Virus record (IMG/VR): IMGVR_UViG_3300006162_000029 | Location: 1-37,817 of that record | DNA from: a virus | Reading direction: 5' to 3' (one strand) | Length of the DNA stretch: 37,817 bases | Shown here: positions 8,117 to 17,173 of the stretch, piece after piece | Layout of the letters: every line of letters starts with the position of its first letter | How positions within the stretch are numbered: position 1 is the first letter of the stretch | Notes under the pieces: generated by a model | What the model was told of the DNA's origin: nothing | Seen by the model: only the letters and a program-made list of their open reading frames with translations | Database searches by the model: none | Program-made: the position numbers and the translations under genes

Positions 8117-9442
8117 ATGAGTTTCACAACTCCACAATATTCTAACTCTTCGGATAACGTACAAGTTTTAAAAGAACTTTATACGGATGATTCGTGGGTT
8201 ATGAAAGACTTAGTATACGCAGGTAACGCGGCTTTAGCTTTGTTGCCTAAAGATGAATCAGCTGATGGTATGGGTGGCAAAAGCTTCCCAGTGCCACTGA
8301 TCTATGGTTCTGGTCAAGGTCGTAGTGCGACTTTCTCACTTGCTCAAAGCAATCAAACTGCTCCGAGCCTTGGTGAGTTTTTCGTCACAACCATCTCCAA
8401 CTATCAATTAGTTACGATTGATAACCGTTTCATGGAAGCTACCAAGAATAACGTTTCGGCGTTTATGGATGGCGCTACAATGAACGTGAATACCGGAATT
8501 AACAACATCACCAATGACTTGGCGCATGACTTGTTTAATGACGGCTCTGGTTCTCGTGGAACTTATGGTCTTGGCGCTGGAAGCATTTCTTCTGGTGTGA
8601 TTACCCTAGATTCTGCTCAATCTATCGTTAACTTCGAAATTGGGATGAGCTTAGTCAGTTACTCTGTATCTGGAACGAGCGCTACTCAATCAACAGGTGC
8701 TCATCAAGGGTATGTTGTGGCTGTTGACTCAAGTGCTGGGACTGTTTCAGTGTCTGCTACTCAAGGTGGATCTGTCGCAACTCCTACTTCTTGGAGTTCT
8801 AGCTTTCCTTATCTAGCAGTAGAAGGTGACGTTAACTTCGCTTCTGGTGGTCTCGGTTCAAGCTTGATGCTTAAACTAGCTGGCTTCGGAGCTTGGATTC
8901 CTGCTGTTGCTCCTGGTGGATCTGATTCGTTTTTCGGTCAAAATAGATCGGCTAACGTTTCTCGTCTAGCTGGACTTCGTTTCAATGGCGCGAATGAAAC
9001 CATTGAAGAAGCTTTGATCGACGCTGCAGCTTTGGTTGCTCGTGAAAGATCTACTGCTGGTTATCCAGACTACGCTTTTATGAACTTCGTTTCCTATGCT
9101 GCTCTTATCAAGCAATTAGGAAGCCGAGTACAATATGTTGACGTTAAGCATGATGAAATCGATATCGCTTTCGAAGGTATTCAAGTCATCACCGCTTACG
9201 GCAAAGTAACTGTCCTCCCAGATCGTAACTGCCCTCCTCAAACCTGTTTCTTAATCGCTATGAAAACATGGAAATTGAGAACATTGGGACGCGCTCCTAA
9301 GATCCTTATTTACGGTTCTTATGATTCGAACCAAGGTCTCCGAGTTGGAACAGCCGATGCTGTCGAGATTCGTATTGGATATTACGGAAACCTTACTTGT
9401 AACGGCCCAGTAGCTAATTGTAATATCGCATTAAGCCAATAG
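8117..9442 (+). CDS. Major capsid protein, HK97-like
   Basis: A 441-residue protein after the scaffold, with AAGGA before its start. The N-terminal half (residues 15-140) and C-terminal half (from about 280, with EALIDAAALVARERSTAG and YPDYAFMNFVSYAAL) have the helix-strand pattern of HK97-fold capsids. Between them, residues 150-243 form a Ser/Gly/Thr-rich beta domain (VITLDSAQSIVNFEIGMSLV, then GYVVAVDSSAGTVSVS), an insertion domain on the outer surface in related capsids. A strong terminator follows, as expected for the most highly expressed phage gene. Confidence 0.88.
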   Translation: MSFTTPQYSNSSDNVQVLKELYTDDSWVMKDLVYAGNAALALLPKDESADGMGGKSFPVPLIYGSGQGRSATFSLAQSNQTAPSLGEFFVTTISNYQLVTIDNRFMEATKNNVSAFMDGATMNVNTGINNITNDLAHDLFNDGSGSRGTYGLGAGSISSGVITLDSAQSIVNFEIGMSLVSYSVSGTSATQSTGAHQGYVVAVDSSAGTVSVSATQGGSVATPTSWSSSFPYLAVEGDVNFASGGLGSSLMLKLAGFGAWIPAVAPGGSDSFFGQNRSANVSRLAGLRFNGANETIEEALIDAAALVARERSTAGYPDYAFMNFVSYAALIKQLGSRVQYVDVKHDEIDIAFEGIQVITAYGKVTVLPDRNCPPQTCFLIAMKTWKLRTLGRAPKILIYGSYDSNQGLRVGTADAVEIRIGYYGNLTCNGPVANCNIALSQ

Positions 9443-9450
9443 TTTAATCA

Positions 9451-9482
9451 GGGGCTTATTTAATGAGTAAGCCCCTTTTTTT
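9451..9482 (+). terminator. Rho-independent terminator after the capsid gene
   Basis: A perfect 8-bp stem GGGGCTTA (9451-9458) with TAAGCCCC (9468-9475), loop of 9 bases, followed by seven T. It lies 9 bases after the capsid stop codon. Because all genes downstream are also rightward and essential for the virion, it is probably partial and sets capsid expression above that of the tail genes. Confidence 0.88.
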
Positions 9483-9503
9483 ATGGACAAACGCGCATAT
9501 ACA

Positions 9504-9594
9504 TAAGGGATCATCCTTAAAAGCCCCACGGATATTGCGCTAATCCCTGAGGTTACCCGTCGAAAGACGGCTACGCAGCGCAAAAGGATGCACC
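9504..9594 (+). ncRNA. Structured 5' leader with possible ribosome-binding-site control
   Basis: A 110-base gap before the next gene holds several exact pairings. The outer stem is TTGCGCT (9535-9541) with AGCGCAA (9577-9583). It encloses a 5-bp hairpin, CCGTC (9557-9561) and GACGG (9566-9570), closed by a GAAA tetraloop. CATCCTT (9512-9518) is exactly complementary to AAGGATG (9584-9590), the ribosome binding site of the next gene, and also forms a local TAAGG/CCTTA hairpin (9504-9519). AGGGAT (9506-9511) is complementary to ATCCCT (9543-9548). These mutually exclusive pairings suggest a regulatory leader. I cannot match it to a known riboswitch or ribozyme class. Confidence 0.5.
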
Positions 9595-10284
9595 ATGTCA
9601 ACAACTTGGATCAATAGAGGTCACTTCTATGTGCCTCATGTCACTCCTGTATTAGTCGATTGTAATTTTATCGTAGACTCTGCCAATGGCAATGGTCTAG
9701 GAATTAAAAGTCTAAAGGGGCAGGGCGTTCAAAACGTCTTCATGCACACTAGCTCTACGCCAGCAAAAGGGCCAAACGGGTATCTTAATCCAAATCCTGC
9801 CTCTGGTTATATCTTGGTGCAACTCGCAGATAATTTTAACCGATATTATGGTGGATTCTCTGGTTTCGTTTCTCCAGTATCTGGAACTCCGATTCTAGTA
9901 ACTACTGGAACGACCGCAGGGCTTGCTTATGTAATTGTAAGCGTTGGAACGACAAGTGTATCGCAATGGCAAAAACTTGGTTTACCTCCAGGCATCACCC
10001 CCGCTGTTGGAGTTTCATTCATCGCAAAAGATACAACCACCGCTACCGGAACTGGAGCAATTGAAGTCCCAGCCGCTACAGCATCTGGAGTTGATCATAT
10101 TGAGGTAATTGGAGATCCAAACTTGTCATTAGGCCCGATCCCAATGGGTGGATCTCCTAATGTGGGTGGGTGGATTGTATTAGCTTGTGAGGCTGCAACA
10201 GCTTTGACAGCTCCAGCAGATGGGTCTGTAGTTGGATTAGCATTCTATATGTCTCAATCAAGCGTTACAGTATTGGGAGAATAA
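9595..10284 (+). CDS. Probable capsid decoration or minor head protein
   Basis: A 229-residue beta-rich protein rich in Gly, Ser, Thr and Val, with almost no charged helices. Segments such as ASGYILVQLADNFNRYYGGF and AGLAYVIVSVGTTSVSQW suggest a compact beta barrel. It sits alone between the capsid terminator and a strong hairpin, so it forms its own expression unit. Decoration proteins commonly follow the major capsid gene, which is the reason for the call; homology was not shown. The binding site AAAGGA is 6 bases upstream and lies in the folded leader. Confidence 0.6.
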   Translation: MSTTWINRGHFYVPHVTPVLVDCNFIVDSANGNGLGIKSLKGQGVQNVFMHTSSTPAKGPNGYLNPNPASGYILVQLADNFNRYYGGFSGFVSPVSGTPILVTTGTTAGLAYVIVSVGTTSVSQWQKLGLPPGITPAVGVSFIAKDTTTATGTGAIEVPAATASGVDHIEVIGDPNLSLGPIPMGGSPNVGGWIVLACEAATALTAPADGSVVGLAFYMSQSSVTVLGE

Positions 10285-10290
10285 AATATG

Positions 10291-10328
10291 TTTGGGGGGA
10301 AGTTTCCCTTCCATGGCTTCCCCCCGAA
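10291..10328 (+). terminator. Strong hairpin after the decoration gene, U-tract missing
   Basis: A perfect 9-bp stem, GGGGGGAAG (10294-10302) with CTTCCCCCC (10317-10325), extended by TTT against GAA to 12 pairs, with a 14-base loop. No T-run follows, so intrinsic termination should be poor. More likely it is a transcript end-stabiliser or processing barrier, or insulates the next binding site AAGGAGAG, which lies just after it. Confidence 0.55.
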
Positions 10329-10345
10329 GCCAACAAGGAGAGTGA

Positions 10346-11392
10346 ATGGCAATTCCAGGTGCACCTTTTAACGTAGTTCTTCAGACTGGAAATGCTCAAA
10401 ACCTAGTTTCATGGCCAATCGTATCTGGAGCAACAAGTTACTCAGTACAAAGATCAACAGACGGAATTACTTTCTCATCTCTTGGGACTTCTACAGAGCC
10501 ACAGTATTTAGATACGACTTGTCTAGTAGGTGTTTCTTATTTCTATCAGGTAGCTTCTGTTAATGCGTCTGGAACTTCTGGTTACTCAGCTAGTTATCCG
10601 GCTAGCATTGTTCCATGTTTACCTGGTCAGATTAATTTAGGGTATTTACGTTATCAGGCTCAGTTAAGAGCTGACATGCTTAACAGTGAGTTCATCACAA
10701 CTGATGAATGGAACATCTACATTAATAAGAGCATGTTTAACCTCTTCAATATTTTGACTACTAAATATGGAGAGGACTTTTTTGTAGCTAGTCCTTACAC
10801 ATTTTCAACCACTGGACAAAAGAACTATCCACTTCCAGATGGATCATCAACCTTTGCAGTCAATAACGTGACTCCTCCAGCAGTGTTTAAGCTTCTAGGG
10901 ATAGATTGCGGTGTAGCTGTAGGAAATAACGCTTGGGTGACCTTACCTCGTTACAATTGGATCGATAGAAACAGATTCATATACCCACAACTACAAGCGA
11001 ATGCTTTGGGAGTGTTCAATCTATCTTATCGTCAAATGGGTAATCAACTTTACTTCATTCCTAATCCAACAGCAGGGCAATATATTCAGATTTGGTATAT
11101 CCCAATCATGACTTCCCTTCTTAAAGACACTGACATGCTTAGCTTTTCAATATCTGGGTGGGATGAGTATGTTGTTGTAGACGCTGCGATTAAAGCATTA
11201 ACAAAAGAAGAAAGCTTTGAACAAGCTGAAGAACTTAAGGCAGAACGTACAATTATGATCGAAGCAATTGAGACGACTGCAGCTAATAGAGACGCAGGAC
11301 AGCCAAATACCATTTCAGATACAAGATCAAATACCGGATTCTACGATGGTGGTGGATTTGGTGGAGCAGGACATGGGATGGGGGGCTGGTGA
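10346..11392 (+). CDS. Head-tail adaptor (podovirus) with N-terminal fibronectin type III domain
   Basis: A 348-residue fusion. Residues 3-90 have the FN3 pattern: PGAPFNVVLQTG, LVSWPIVSGATSYSVQRSTD, and YFYQVASVNASGTSGYSA. Residues 95-300 match the podoviral tail adaptor pattern (tubular protein A or gp4-like): YLRYQAQLRADMLNSEFITT and WNIYINKSMFNLFNILT, an exposed beta middle, and a C-terminal helical pair (WDEYVVVDAAIKALTKEESF). The last 30 residues are Gly-rich. It should join portal to tail nozzle. Start is preceded by AAGGAGAG; the stop overlaps the next GTG start. Confidence 0.7.
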   Translation: MAIPGAPFNVVLQTGNAQNLVSWPIVSGATSYSVQRSTDGITFSSLGTSTEPQYLDTTCLVGVSYFYQVASVNASGTSGYSASYPASIVPCLPGQINLGYLRYQAQLRADMLNSEFITTDEWNIYINKSMFNLFNILTTKYGEDFFVASPYTFSTTGQKNYPLPDGSSTFAVNNVTPPAVFKLLGIDCGVAVGNNAWVTLPRYNWIDRNRFIYPQLQANALGVFNLSYRQMGNQLYFIPNPTAGQYIQIWYIPIMTSLLKDTDMLSFSISGWDEYVVVDAAIKALTKEESFEQAEELKAERTIMIEAIETTAANRDAGQPNTISDTRSNTGFYDGGGFGGAGHGMGGW

Positions 11393-11694
11393 GCCTACCA
11401 ATATTCAAGAATGACGATTCAGTTTTCCAATTGATGCAAACATCCTGGGCCGCTTCAATCAATCCAGTTATAGAACTACCAATAAACAACGGGCATTTAC
11501 TCCAAAAAGTATCCTTAATCTCAGGGACGAGTCAGGTAAACCATCTACTCGCAAGGAAGCTACAGGGGTGGTTTATCGTGAGACAGCGTAGCGCTGCTTC
11601 TATATATGACAACCAAGACAATAACCAAACACCGCAACTTACTCTGTCTTTAATTAGCAGTGCTGCAGTAGTGGTTGATTTATTCGTATTTTAA
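11389..11694 (+). CDS. Small tail-associated protein
   Basis: A 101-residue beta protein starting at GTG, overlapping the previous TGA (GTGA), with a G6 run immediately upstream as binding site. The pattern NNGHLLQKVSLISGTSQVNH, followed by ARKLQGWFIVRQRSAA and a hydrophobic end VVVDLFVF, is one I recognise as recurring in podovirus tail operons, always near adaptor and nozzle genes, but without a named function. A role in tail or fibre attachment is inferred from position. Confidence 0.65.
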   Translation: MSLPIFKNDDSVFQLMQTSWAASINPVIELPINNGHLLQKVSLISGTSQVNHLLARKLQGWFIVRQRSAASIYDNQDNNQTPQLTLSLISSAAVVVDLFVF

Positions 11695-11704
11695 AGGAGA
11701 AAAG

Positions 11705-12880
11705 ATGTCAGGTGAAACAACTAGTCCAAATATGAATCTAATACTCCCAGGTGTTTCAATCACTGGAAGTCCTACCTGGGCGCAAGACGTAAACGCTTCT
11801 CTTATATTGATTGACCAACACGATCATTCTCCTGGCTATGGTGTTCAAATAACTCCATCAGGAATGAACATAAGTTCAGATCTTACATTCTTATCTAATA
11901 ACGCAATAGCTTTGAGATCAGCTAGATTCACAGCTCAAAGCGCAGTGCTCTCCCTGAGTACAGATCTTGACTGCTTGTATGTAGTTGGAGTAGACCTCTA
12001 TTACAATGACGGAAATGGGAATCATGTTAGGATTACTCAAAGCGGTGGCGTGGCTGGCTCTCCTGGATCTATTTCTAACCTTACTAGTCCTGCCTCTGCA
12101 TCTTACGTTTCTGCTAATCAGACCTTTGTTTGGCAATCTGCTGCTAACACTCCTGCTAATATGGATTTTGCATCTGCCATATTTAGGAACCTATCTGCCA
12201 GCTCTAAAGGTCTAACTTTAAATCCTCCGGCTAGCATGGCTTCTGATTATTCGTTGACTCTTCCCACGCTTCCAGCAGCTAATAATACATTCCTTCAAGT
12301 TCAATTAGACGGGACAATATCAAGTGCTCTGGTAGTTGATAACTCTACGATTGCTATTAGTTCAAATCAGTTAATTGTTAAGAGCGCAGGAATTACGGCA
12401 ACGCAGTTGGCTTCAAGCTCTGTAACAACCAATAAGATCGCTGATGGGTCTGTAACCCGTCCTAAACTATCAGCTCTTGGGCAGCAGGTTAGCTCTAGCT
12501 CTGGTGGTTATACTTCTTCTAGTGCTTCTTATGCTGATGTTACAAACTTATCGGTCACGATTACCACCACAGGAAGACCTGTCTATGTGGCTATGATTCC
12601 ATTCCAGGCCAGTAGTGGAGCAGAAGCAGCATGTGGGGGTCGGGTTGTTTCTTCTTCATCGATAGCAATAAATCTAAGAATGACTAGAGATGGAAATCAG
12701 TTCTGTGAAACAAGAGTAGAAGGGTACAACTTGACAGGTGGTCTTGGAGCTTGTGTTAACAGCTTCATTTTCACAGACGTAGTAAGTGCAGGGACTTATA
12801 ACTATAAGATTCAAGCTAAAGGTGATGGCGGATATAATGTTGAAGTACACAACTTCCAATTGATTGCGTATGAACTATGA
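11705..12880 (+). CDS. Tail fibre protein with C-terminal C1q/TNF-like domain
   Basis: A 391-residue beta-rich protein. The N terminus (SPNMNLILPGVSITGSPTWA, then DQHDHSPGYGVQITPSGMNI) looks like a virion-attachment region that recurs in podoviral fibre proteins. A stem of short Ser/Ala/Thr repeats follows, then a C-terminal jelly-roll-like domain from about residue 255 (YADVTNLSVTITTTGRPVYV) resembling trimeric C1q/TNF receptor-binding heads. The start at 11705 follows AAAGGAGA; the upstream frame to 11675 belongs to the previous gene's region. It probably binds the host surface or caps the tail. Confidence 0.68.
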   Translation: MSGETTSPNMNLILPGVSITGSPTWAQDVNASLILIDQHDHSPGYGVQITPSGMNISSDLTFLSNNAIALRSARFTAQSAVLSLSTDLDCLYVVGVDLYYNDGNGNHVRITQSGGVAGSPGSISNLTSPASASYVSANQTFVWQSAANTPANMDFASAIFRNLSASSKGLTLNPPASMASDYSLTLPTLPAANNTFLQVQLDGTISSALVVDNSTIAISSNQLIVKSAGITATQLASSSVTTNKIADGSVTRPKLSALGQQVSSSSGGYTSSSASYADVTNLSVTITTTGRPVYVAMIPFQASSGAEAACGGRVVSSSSIAINLRMTRDGNQFCETRVEGYNLTGGLGACVNSFIFTDVVSAGTYNYKIQAKGDGGYNVEVHNFQLIAYEL

Positions 12881-15800
12881 CACAGAAACAAGCTCTTAAC
12901 ATTCAGTTTGGACAAGGACTTGATCAGAAAACTGATCCGTTCCAACTTCAACCTGGTAAAATGTTATCGCTTAAAAACACTGTATTTAATAAAGGCGGCT
13001 TACTTCAGAAGCGTAATGGATTTGGTAATCTTGTATCTATACCAGGAGCTAGCTCATTAACAACTTACGGAGATGGTCTTATCGGCATAGGTCATAGTAT
13101 TTGTGACTACTCATCTGAATCAATGACTGCAATCAACAAAGGACTTTATCAACAGGTTTCAGTTAATACATTATCAGAAGTAAGAAATAGCTCTAACATA
13201 ACAGCTCCAGATAGTGCCGTAGCATCAAACGGTCTAACTTGCTGCGTTTACTTAGGGGTAAGTAGCGCAGCATTTTATCAAATCCTTGATTCTAAGACTG
13301 GGCAAGTTGTTGTATCAAATGTAGCGTTACCGGCAACAGCTACTTGTCCTAGAGTGTTTGTTTTAGGTAGATTCTTTATCATCACATTCTTAGCTACAGT
13401 TTCTGCTACAACTCATCTTAGGTATATTTCAATCCCAATAACAACCCCAACATCTCCAAGCTCTGCAGTGGATTTAGAGACTAATGTTAGTGGTCTTTCA
13501 GCTGGATATGATGGATCGGTTGGTAACAATAACCTTTATTTAGCTTATAACGCAAACGATGGCGGAGGAGCTGTAAGGGTAACATTCTTAGATTCTACTC
13601 TTGTTCAACACAATACAGTTGTAATAGCTGCTAAGACATCAAACTTAATGAGTGTGTGTATTGACACCAGCGGAAATCAATCAGTAGTTTACGTTACTTA
13701 TTGGAATAGTGGTGATTCAAACGCTTTTACGACGGTTTACAATCAGAATCTAGTAGTTATCACCGCTGCTGTTAAGACAATCAACACTAAGACTATAACA
13801 GAACTAACATCAAACGCTGTAAATGGGTCTGTGAATATATTTTATCAAAGGACAAACACTTATTCGTTTTCATCTGTTAGGACTGACTTAGTTTACACCG
13901 TAATAATGAATCAAGCTGGTACGATAACAGGATCTGACAACTTGATTAATAATTCATCTGGGTTGGCTTCTAAATCTTTTTATTTGTCAGAGACTGGTAA
14001 GAGTTACGTAATGGTTTCTTACTCTGGAAGTTTGCAGCCTACTTACTTCTTAATTGATATCTTAGGGAACATTGTAGCGAAGCTAGCCTATTCAAATGGT
14101 GGTGGATATTATACAACTCAGGTTCTTCCTAGTGTAACTGTTATAGGCAGTAGTGTTTACCTATCTTATCTTTATAAGGATCTAATCACTCCAGTTAATA
14201 AGATAGTAAATACCAATAACCCATCAGGAATCTACACTCAAAACGGTGTAAATTTAGCCACATTCTCATTTGATTCTTCACAACCTGTTACGGCTGATAT
14301 TGGAAACAATCTCCATATTAATGGAGGTTATCTTTGGATGTATGATGGAGTTAAGCCTGTAGAGCATAACTTTGATGTATTCCCAGAAGACTTTGGAGCT
14401 ACCTGGTCAGCAACTGGTGGTTCAATGGTAGCAAAACCTGATGGATCTACAAATACTAACGCTTACTTCTATCAAGTCACTTATGAATGGACAGATGGGA
14501 AAGGGAACTTGCATAGAAGTTCTCCAAGTTTACCACTTGCTGTTACTACCTCTGGAAGTGGATCATCTGGGTCTGTTGTTTTAAATATTCCTACTCTTAG
14601 ATTCACTGCAAAGACTAGCGTTAGAATCGTCATTTATCGGTGGTCTGTGGCTCAACAGTCTTTCTATCAGGTTACATCTCAAACTAGCCCATTACTTAAT
14701 GACACAACTTTAGCAGATGTTAGCTATACAGATACTTTGGCAGATGCTTCGATTATAGGTAATCAGCTTATTTACACGACTGGTGGGGTAGTTGAAAATA
14801 TTGGAGCACCGGCATTTGACTCTATTACTCTTTATCGTTCAAGGTTATTTGGAATTGATTCAGAGGATAAGAACTTGCTTTGGTATTCTAAACAAGTAAT
14901 CGAAGCCACCCCTGTTGAAATGAGTGATTTGTTTACTATTTATATTGCTCCAACTCAAGGATCTCAAGGATCTACAGGCCCAATGACTGCTCTAGCCGCA
15001 ATGGATGATAAGCTAATCATATTTAAGGCTAATGCCATTTATTACATTACAGGAAATGGTCCAGATAACACAGGGGCTAACAATGATTTTAGTGAGCCTG
15101 TTTTTATTACGTCAACTGTAGGGTGTTCAGATCAGCAAAGTATAGTTCTGTCTCAAAACGGCCTTATGTTTCAGAGTAATAAAGGGATGTGGTTACTGGG
15201 TCGTGACTTATCCACTCAATATATCGGAGCACCAGTAGAGGGGTTTAATCAGTATGTCGCCAATTCTGCCAGCACCATTCCAGGCACTAACCAAGTAAGA
15301 TTCGGGATGAGCAATGGATCAATGCTAATGTATGATTATTATTATGGACAATGGGGTGAGTTTGAGGGTGCGCCGTCTATCTCTGGAACTATTTACCAAG
15401 GGCTTCAAACTATCTTAGACCAGTATGGGAACATTACTCAAGAAACTCCTGGAACTTATCTAGACGGCTCTCGACCTGTACTTATCAGCTTTGTAACTGG
15501 TTGGTTTAATACTGCTGGTCTTCGTGGATTTGAGAGATTCTATGAGTTTAACTTCTTAGGTACTTACTTGTCTCCTCATAAGTTGGCTATCCAAGTTGCT
15601 TATGATTATGGAAATCCATCACATCAGTCTATTTACTCACCAAATAATTTTGCTCCTGCATATGGTGATGAGTCTATTTACGGTGGTGGGCAATCTTACG
15701 GTGGTCCGTCTAATATCGAATCTTTTAGGATATTTGCTAAAGTGCAAAAGTGTAATGCGTTTCAGATCTCAGTTAGTGAGATCTATGATCCATCTCTAGG

Positions 15801-15900
15801 CGTAGCAGCTGGAGCAGGATTAAGCTTGTCAGGGATTAACATAGTAATGGGCATAAAGAAGATGTGGAGCCCAACACCAGGAAAGGTATCGGTTGGATAA
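12877..15900 (+). CDS. Tail nozzle/tubular protein B-like (P22 gp10-like)
   Basis: A 1007-residue protein beginning NIQFGQGLDQKTDPFQLQPG, a motif typical of podoviral tail hub proteins (T7 gp12, P22 gp10 type). It is made of long runs of beta strands with repeated propeller-like segments. The C-terminal half has a recognisable DDKLIIFKANAIYYITGNGP and QNGLMFQSNKGMWLLGRD. It follows the adaptor gene by two cistrons. It should build the tail tube below the adaptor and carry the fibres. Start overlaps the previous stop (ATGA). Confidence 0.75.
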   Translation: MTQKQALNIQFGQGLDQKTDPFQLQPGKMLSLKNTVFNKGGLLQKRNGFGNLVSIPGASSLTTYGDGLIGIGHSICDYSSESMTAINKGLYQQVSVNTLSEVRNSSNITAPDSAVASNGLTCCVYLGVSSAAFYQILDSKTGQVVVSNVALPATATCPRVFVLGRFFIITFLATVSATTHLRYISIPITTPTSPSSAVDLETNVSGLSAGYDGSVGNNNLYLAYNANDGGGAVRVTFLDSTLVQHNTVVIAAKTSNLMSVCIDTSGNQSVVYVTYWNSGDSNAFTTVYNQNLVVITAAVKTINTKTITELTSNAVNGSVNIFYQRTNTYSFSSVRTDLVYTVIMNQAGTITGSDNLINNSSGLASKSFYLSETGKSYVMVSYSGSLQPTYFLIDILGNIVAKLAYSNGGGYYTTQVLPSVTVIGSSVYLSYLYKDLITPVNKIVNTNNPSGIYTQNGVNLATFSFDSSQPVTADIGNNLHINGGYLWMYDGVKPVEHNFDVFPEDFGATWSATGGSMVAKPDGSTNTNAYFYQVTYEWTDGKGNLHRSSPSLPLAVTTSGSGSSGSVVLNIPTLRFTAKTSVRIVIYRWSVAQQSFYQVTSQTSPLLNDTTLADVSYTDTLADASIIGNQLIYTTGGVVENIGAPAFDSITLYRSRLFGIDSEDKNLLWYSKQVIEATPVEMSDLFTIYIAPTQGSQGSTGPMTALAAMDDKLIIFKANAIYYITGNGPDNTGANNDFSEPVFITSTVGCSDQQSIVLSQNGLMFQSNKGMWLLGRDLSTQYIGAPVEGFNQYVANSASTIPGTNQVRFGMSNGSMLMYDYYYGQWGEFEGAPSISGTIYQGLQTILDQYGNITQETPGTYLDGSRPVLISFVTGWFNTAGLRGFERFYEFNFLGTYLSPHKLAIQVAYDYGNPSHQSIYSPNNFAPAYGDESIYGGGQSYGGPSNIESFRIFAKVQKCNAFQISVSEIYDPSLGVAAGAGLSLSGINIVMGIKKMWSPTPGKVSVG

Positions 15901-15901
15901 T

Positions 15902-17173
15902 ATGGAGAATCATGATGCAAAGGCTAAGTTCTTACTTGCGATTCACTCTCAAACTCTTAAGCATTATGATGCTGGTGGTACTGTGCTTGGCGGTCCTAGT
16001 GGTGGGGGTGCTGTTCAAAGTGGGTCAAATCCAAATCAAGGATTCTTAGGTTCTGTAGGAAATACTCTAGGATTAAATAACAACTTCCAAGCAGGGGCTG
16101 CTAATATTCAAGCTGGGACTAACGTAGGCCAACTTAACAATGCTTATACTGGTGCTCAACAAGGATTAGCCGGTCAACAAGCGTTTGCTCAACAGGCTGC
16201 CGCTCAAAATGGATTTGGTAATCAAGCAAATACGTTTGCTCAACAGCAGGCTCTTTCTAATCAACTTCAAGCTCAAGCTAGAGGTGAGGGGCCAAACCCA
16301 GCTCAAGCAGCTCTTAACAACGCCACAGGACAGAACGTTAATAATCAGGCTGCGCTTATGGCTTCTCAACGTGGTGCAGGGGCTAACGCTGGATTAATAG
16401 CTCGCCAGGCAGGAATGCAAGGCGCTAACATTCAGCAACAAGCCGCAGGACAAGGCGCTGTGATGCAAGCTCAACAACAATTAGCAGCTCAATCGGCTTT
16501 AGCTAATCAACAAGCTCAAATGCAGGGAGTAGCCGCTAATCAGATCGCAGCTCAAGGCCAAGGAGCTACTAACTATTCGTCAGCCCAACAAGGTGAGCAA
16601 GGCATACTTCAAGGTGCTAACCAGGGGTTTAATAACGCTGGTGTTACGATGCAGGGGAATATAAACAACGCAAATGCGCAGGCGGCTTTAGCTAATCAGC
16701 AATCTAATGGGAAATTGTTTGGTGGATTAACTTCTGGTCTATCAGCGGCTGCTGGGCTTTTCGCTCACGGTGGAGAAGTTAAGATGGCAGAGGGTGGTCC
16801 CATATCATTCGCTGGCCAATGGTTGAATAACGCCCCAATGCAATCGTCTGCACCACAAATGGAATCAATGGGTGCAATTCCTCAAAATAATGACAATTCA
16901 ATGGCTGAAGGAATGAAACAGTTAGGAACTGCTGAACATACCGCTTTTGAAAACTCAATTCCTGCTCTTGAAAAAGGCGGAGACGTTAAAGCTAAAGATC
17001 CAAAGCAAAAAGCAGTTAAAGAAGGCGACTCCTACTCTAATGATAAGATACCAGCCCTTCTATCTGAGGGAGAAGTTGTCATAGATAGAGACACGATGAA
17101 AGACCCAGGTCCTGTTGGAAAGATGGCAAGAGCCTTAGCTGCTCACATTGAAAAAAGGAATAAGAAAAAATGA
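15902..17173 (+). CDS. Internal virion/ejection protein, Gln-Ala-Gly-rich
   Basis: A 423-residue low-complexity protein. Residues 60-270 consist almost entirely of Gln, Ala, Asn and Gly in helix-forming register (QQAFAQQAAAQNGFGNQANT and similar). The ends carry conserved-looking motifs: LKHYDAGGTVLGGPSGGG near the start, AHGGEVKMAEGGP in the middle, and IPALLSEGEVVIDRDTM near the end. Such proteins are packaged and ejected with DNA. I start at the ATG at 15902; a TTG at 15893 would also work. Its stop overlaps the next gene as ATGA. Confidence 0.65.
   Translation: MENHDAKAKFLLAIHSQTLKHYDAGGTVLGGPSGGGAVQSGSNPNQGFLGSVGNTLGLNNNFQAGAANIQAGTNVGQLNNAYTGAQQGLAGQQAFAQQAAAQNGFGNQANTFAQQQALSNQLQAQARGEGPNPAQAALNNATGQNVNNQAALMASQRGAGANAGLIARQAGMQGANIQQQAAGQGAVMQAQQQLAAQSALANQQAQMQGVAANQIAAQGQGATNYSSAQQGEQGILQGANQGFNNAGVTMQGNINNANAQAALANQQSNGKLFGGLTSGLSAAAGLFAHGGEVKMAEGGPISFAGQWLNNAPMQSSAPQMESMGAIPQNNDNSMAEGMKQLGTAEHTAFENSIPALEKGGDVKAKDPKQKAVKEGDSYSNDKIPALLSEGEVVIDRDTMKDPGPVGKMARALAAHIEKRNKKK

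Noticed and set aside
9451-9527. Antiterminator pairing of GGGGCTT (9451) with AAGCCCC (9521-9527)
   Set aside because: The second arm is transcribed after the terminator hairpin would already have acted, so it cannot prevent termination in cis.
9535-9583. Hammerhead ribozyme in the capsid-decoration leader
   Set aside because: CTGAGG and CGAAA resemble core elements, but the CUGANGA core is incomplete and the required stem II between them cannot form.
9504-9594. Cyclic-di-GMP, THF-II or TPP riboswitch in the same leader
   Set aside because: Short similarities (GGTTACC, GACGGCTACG, CTGAGG) were noticed, but the order and conserved cores of these classes are not present.
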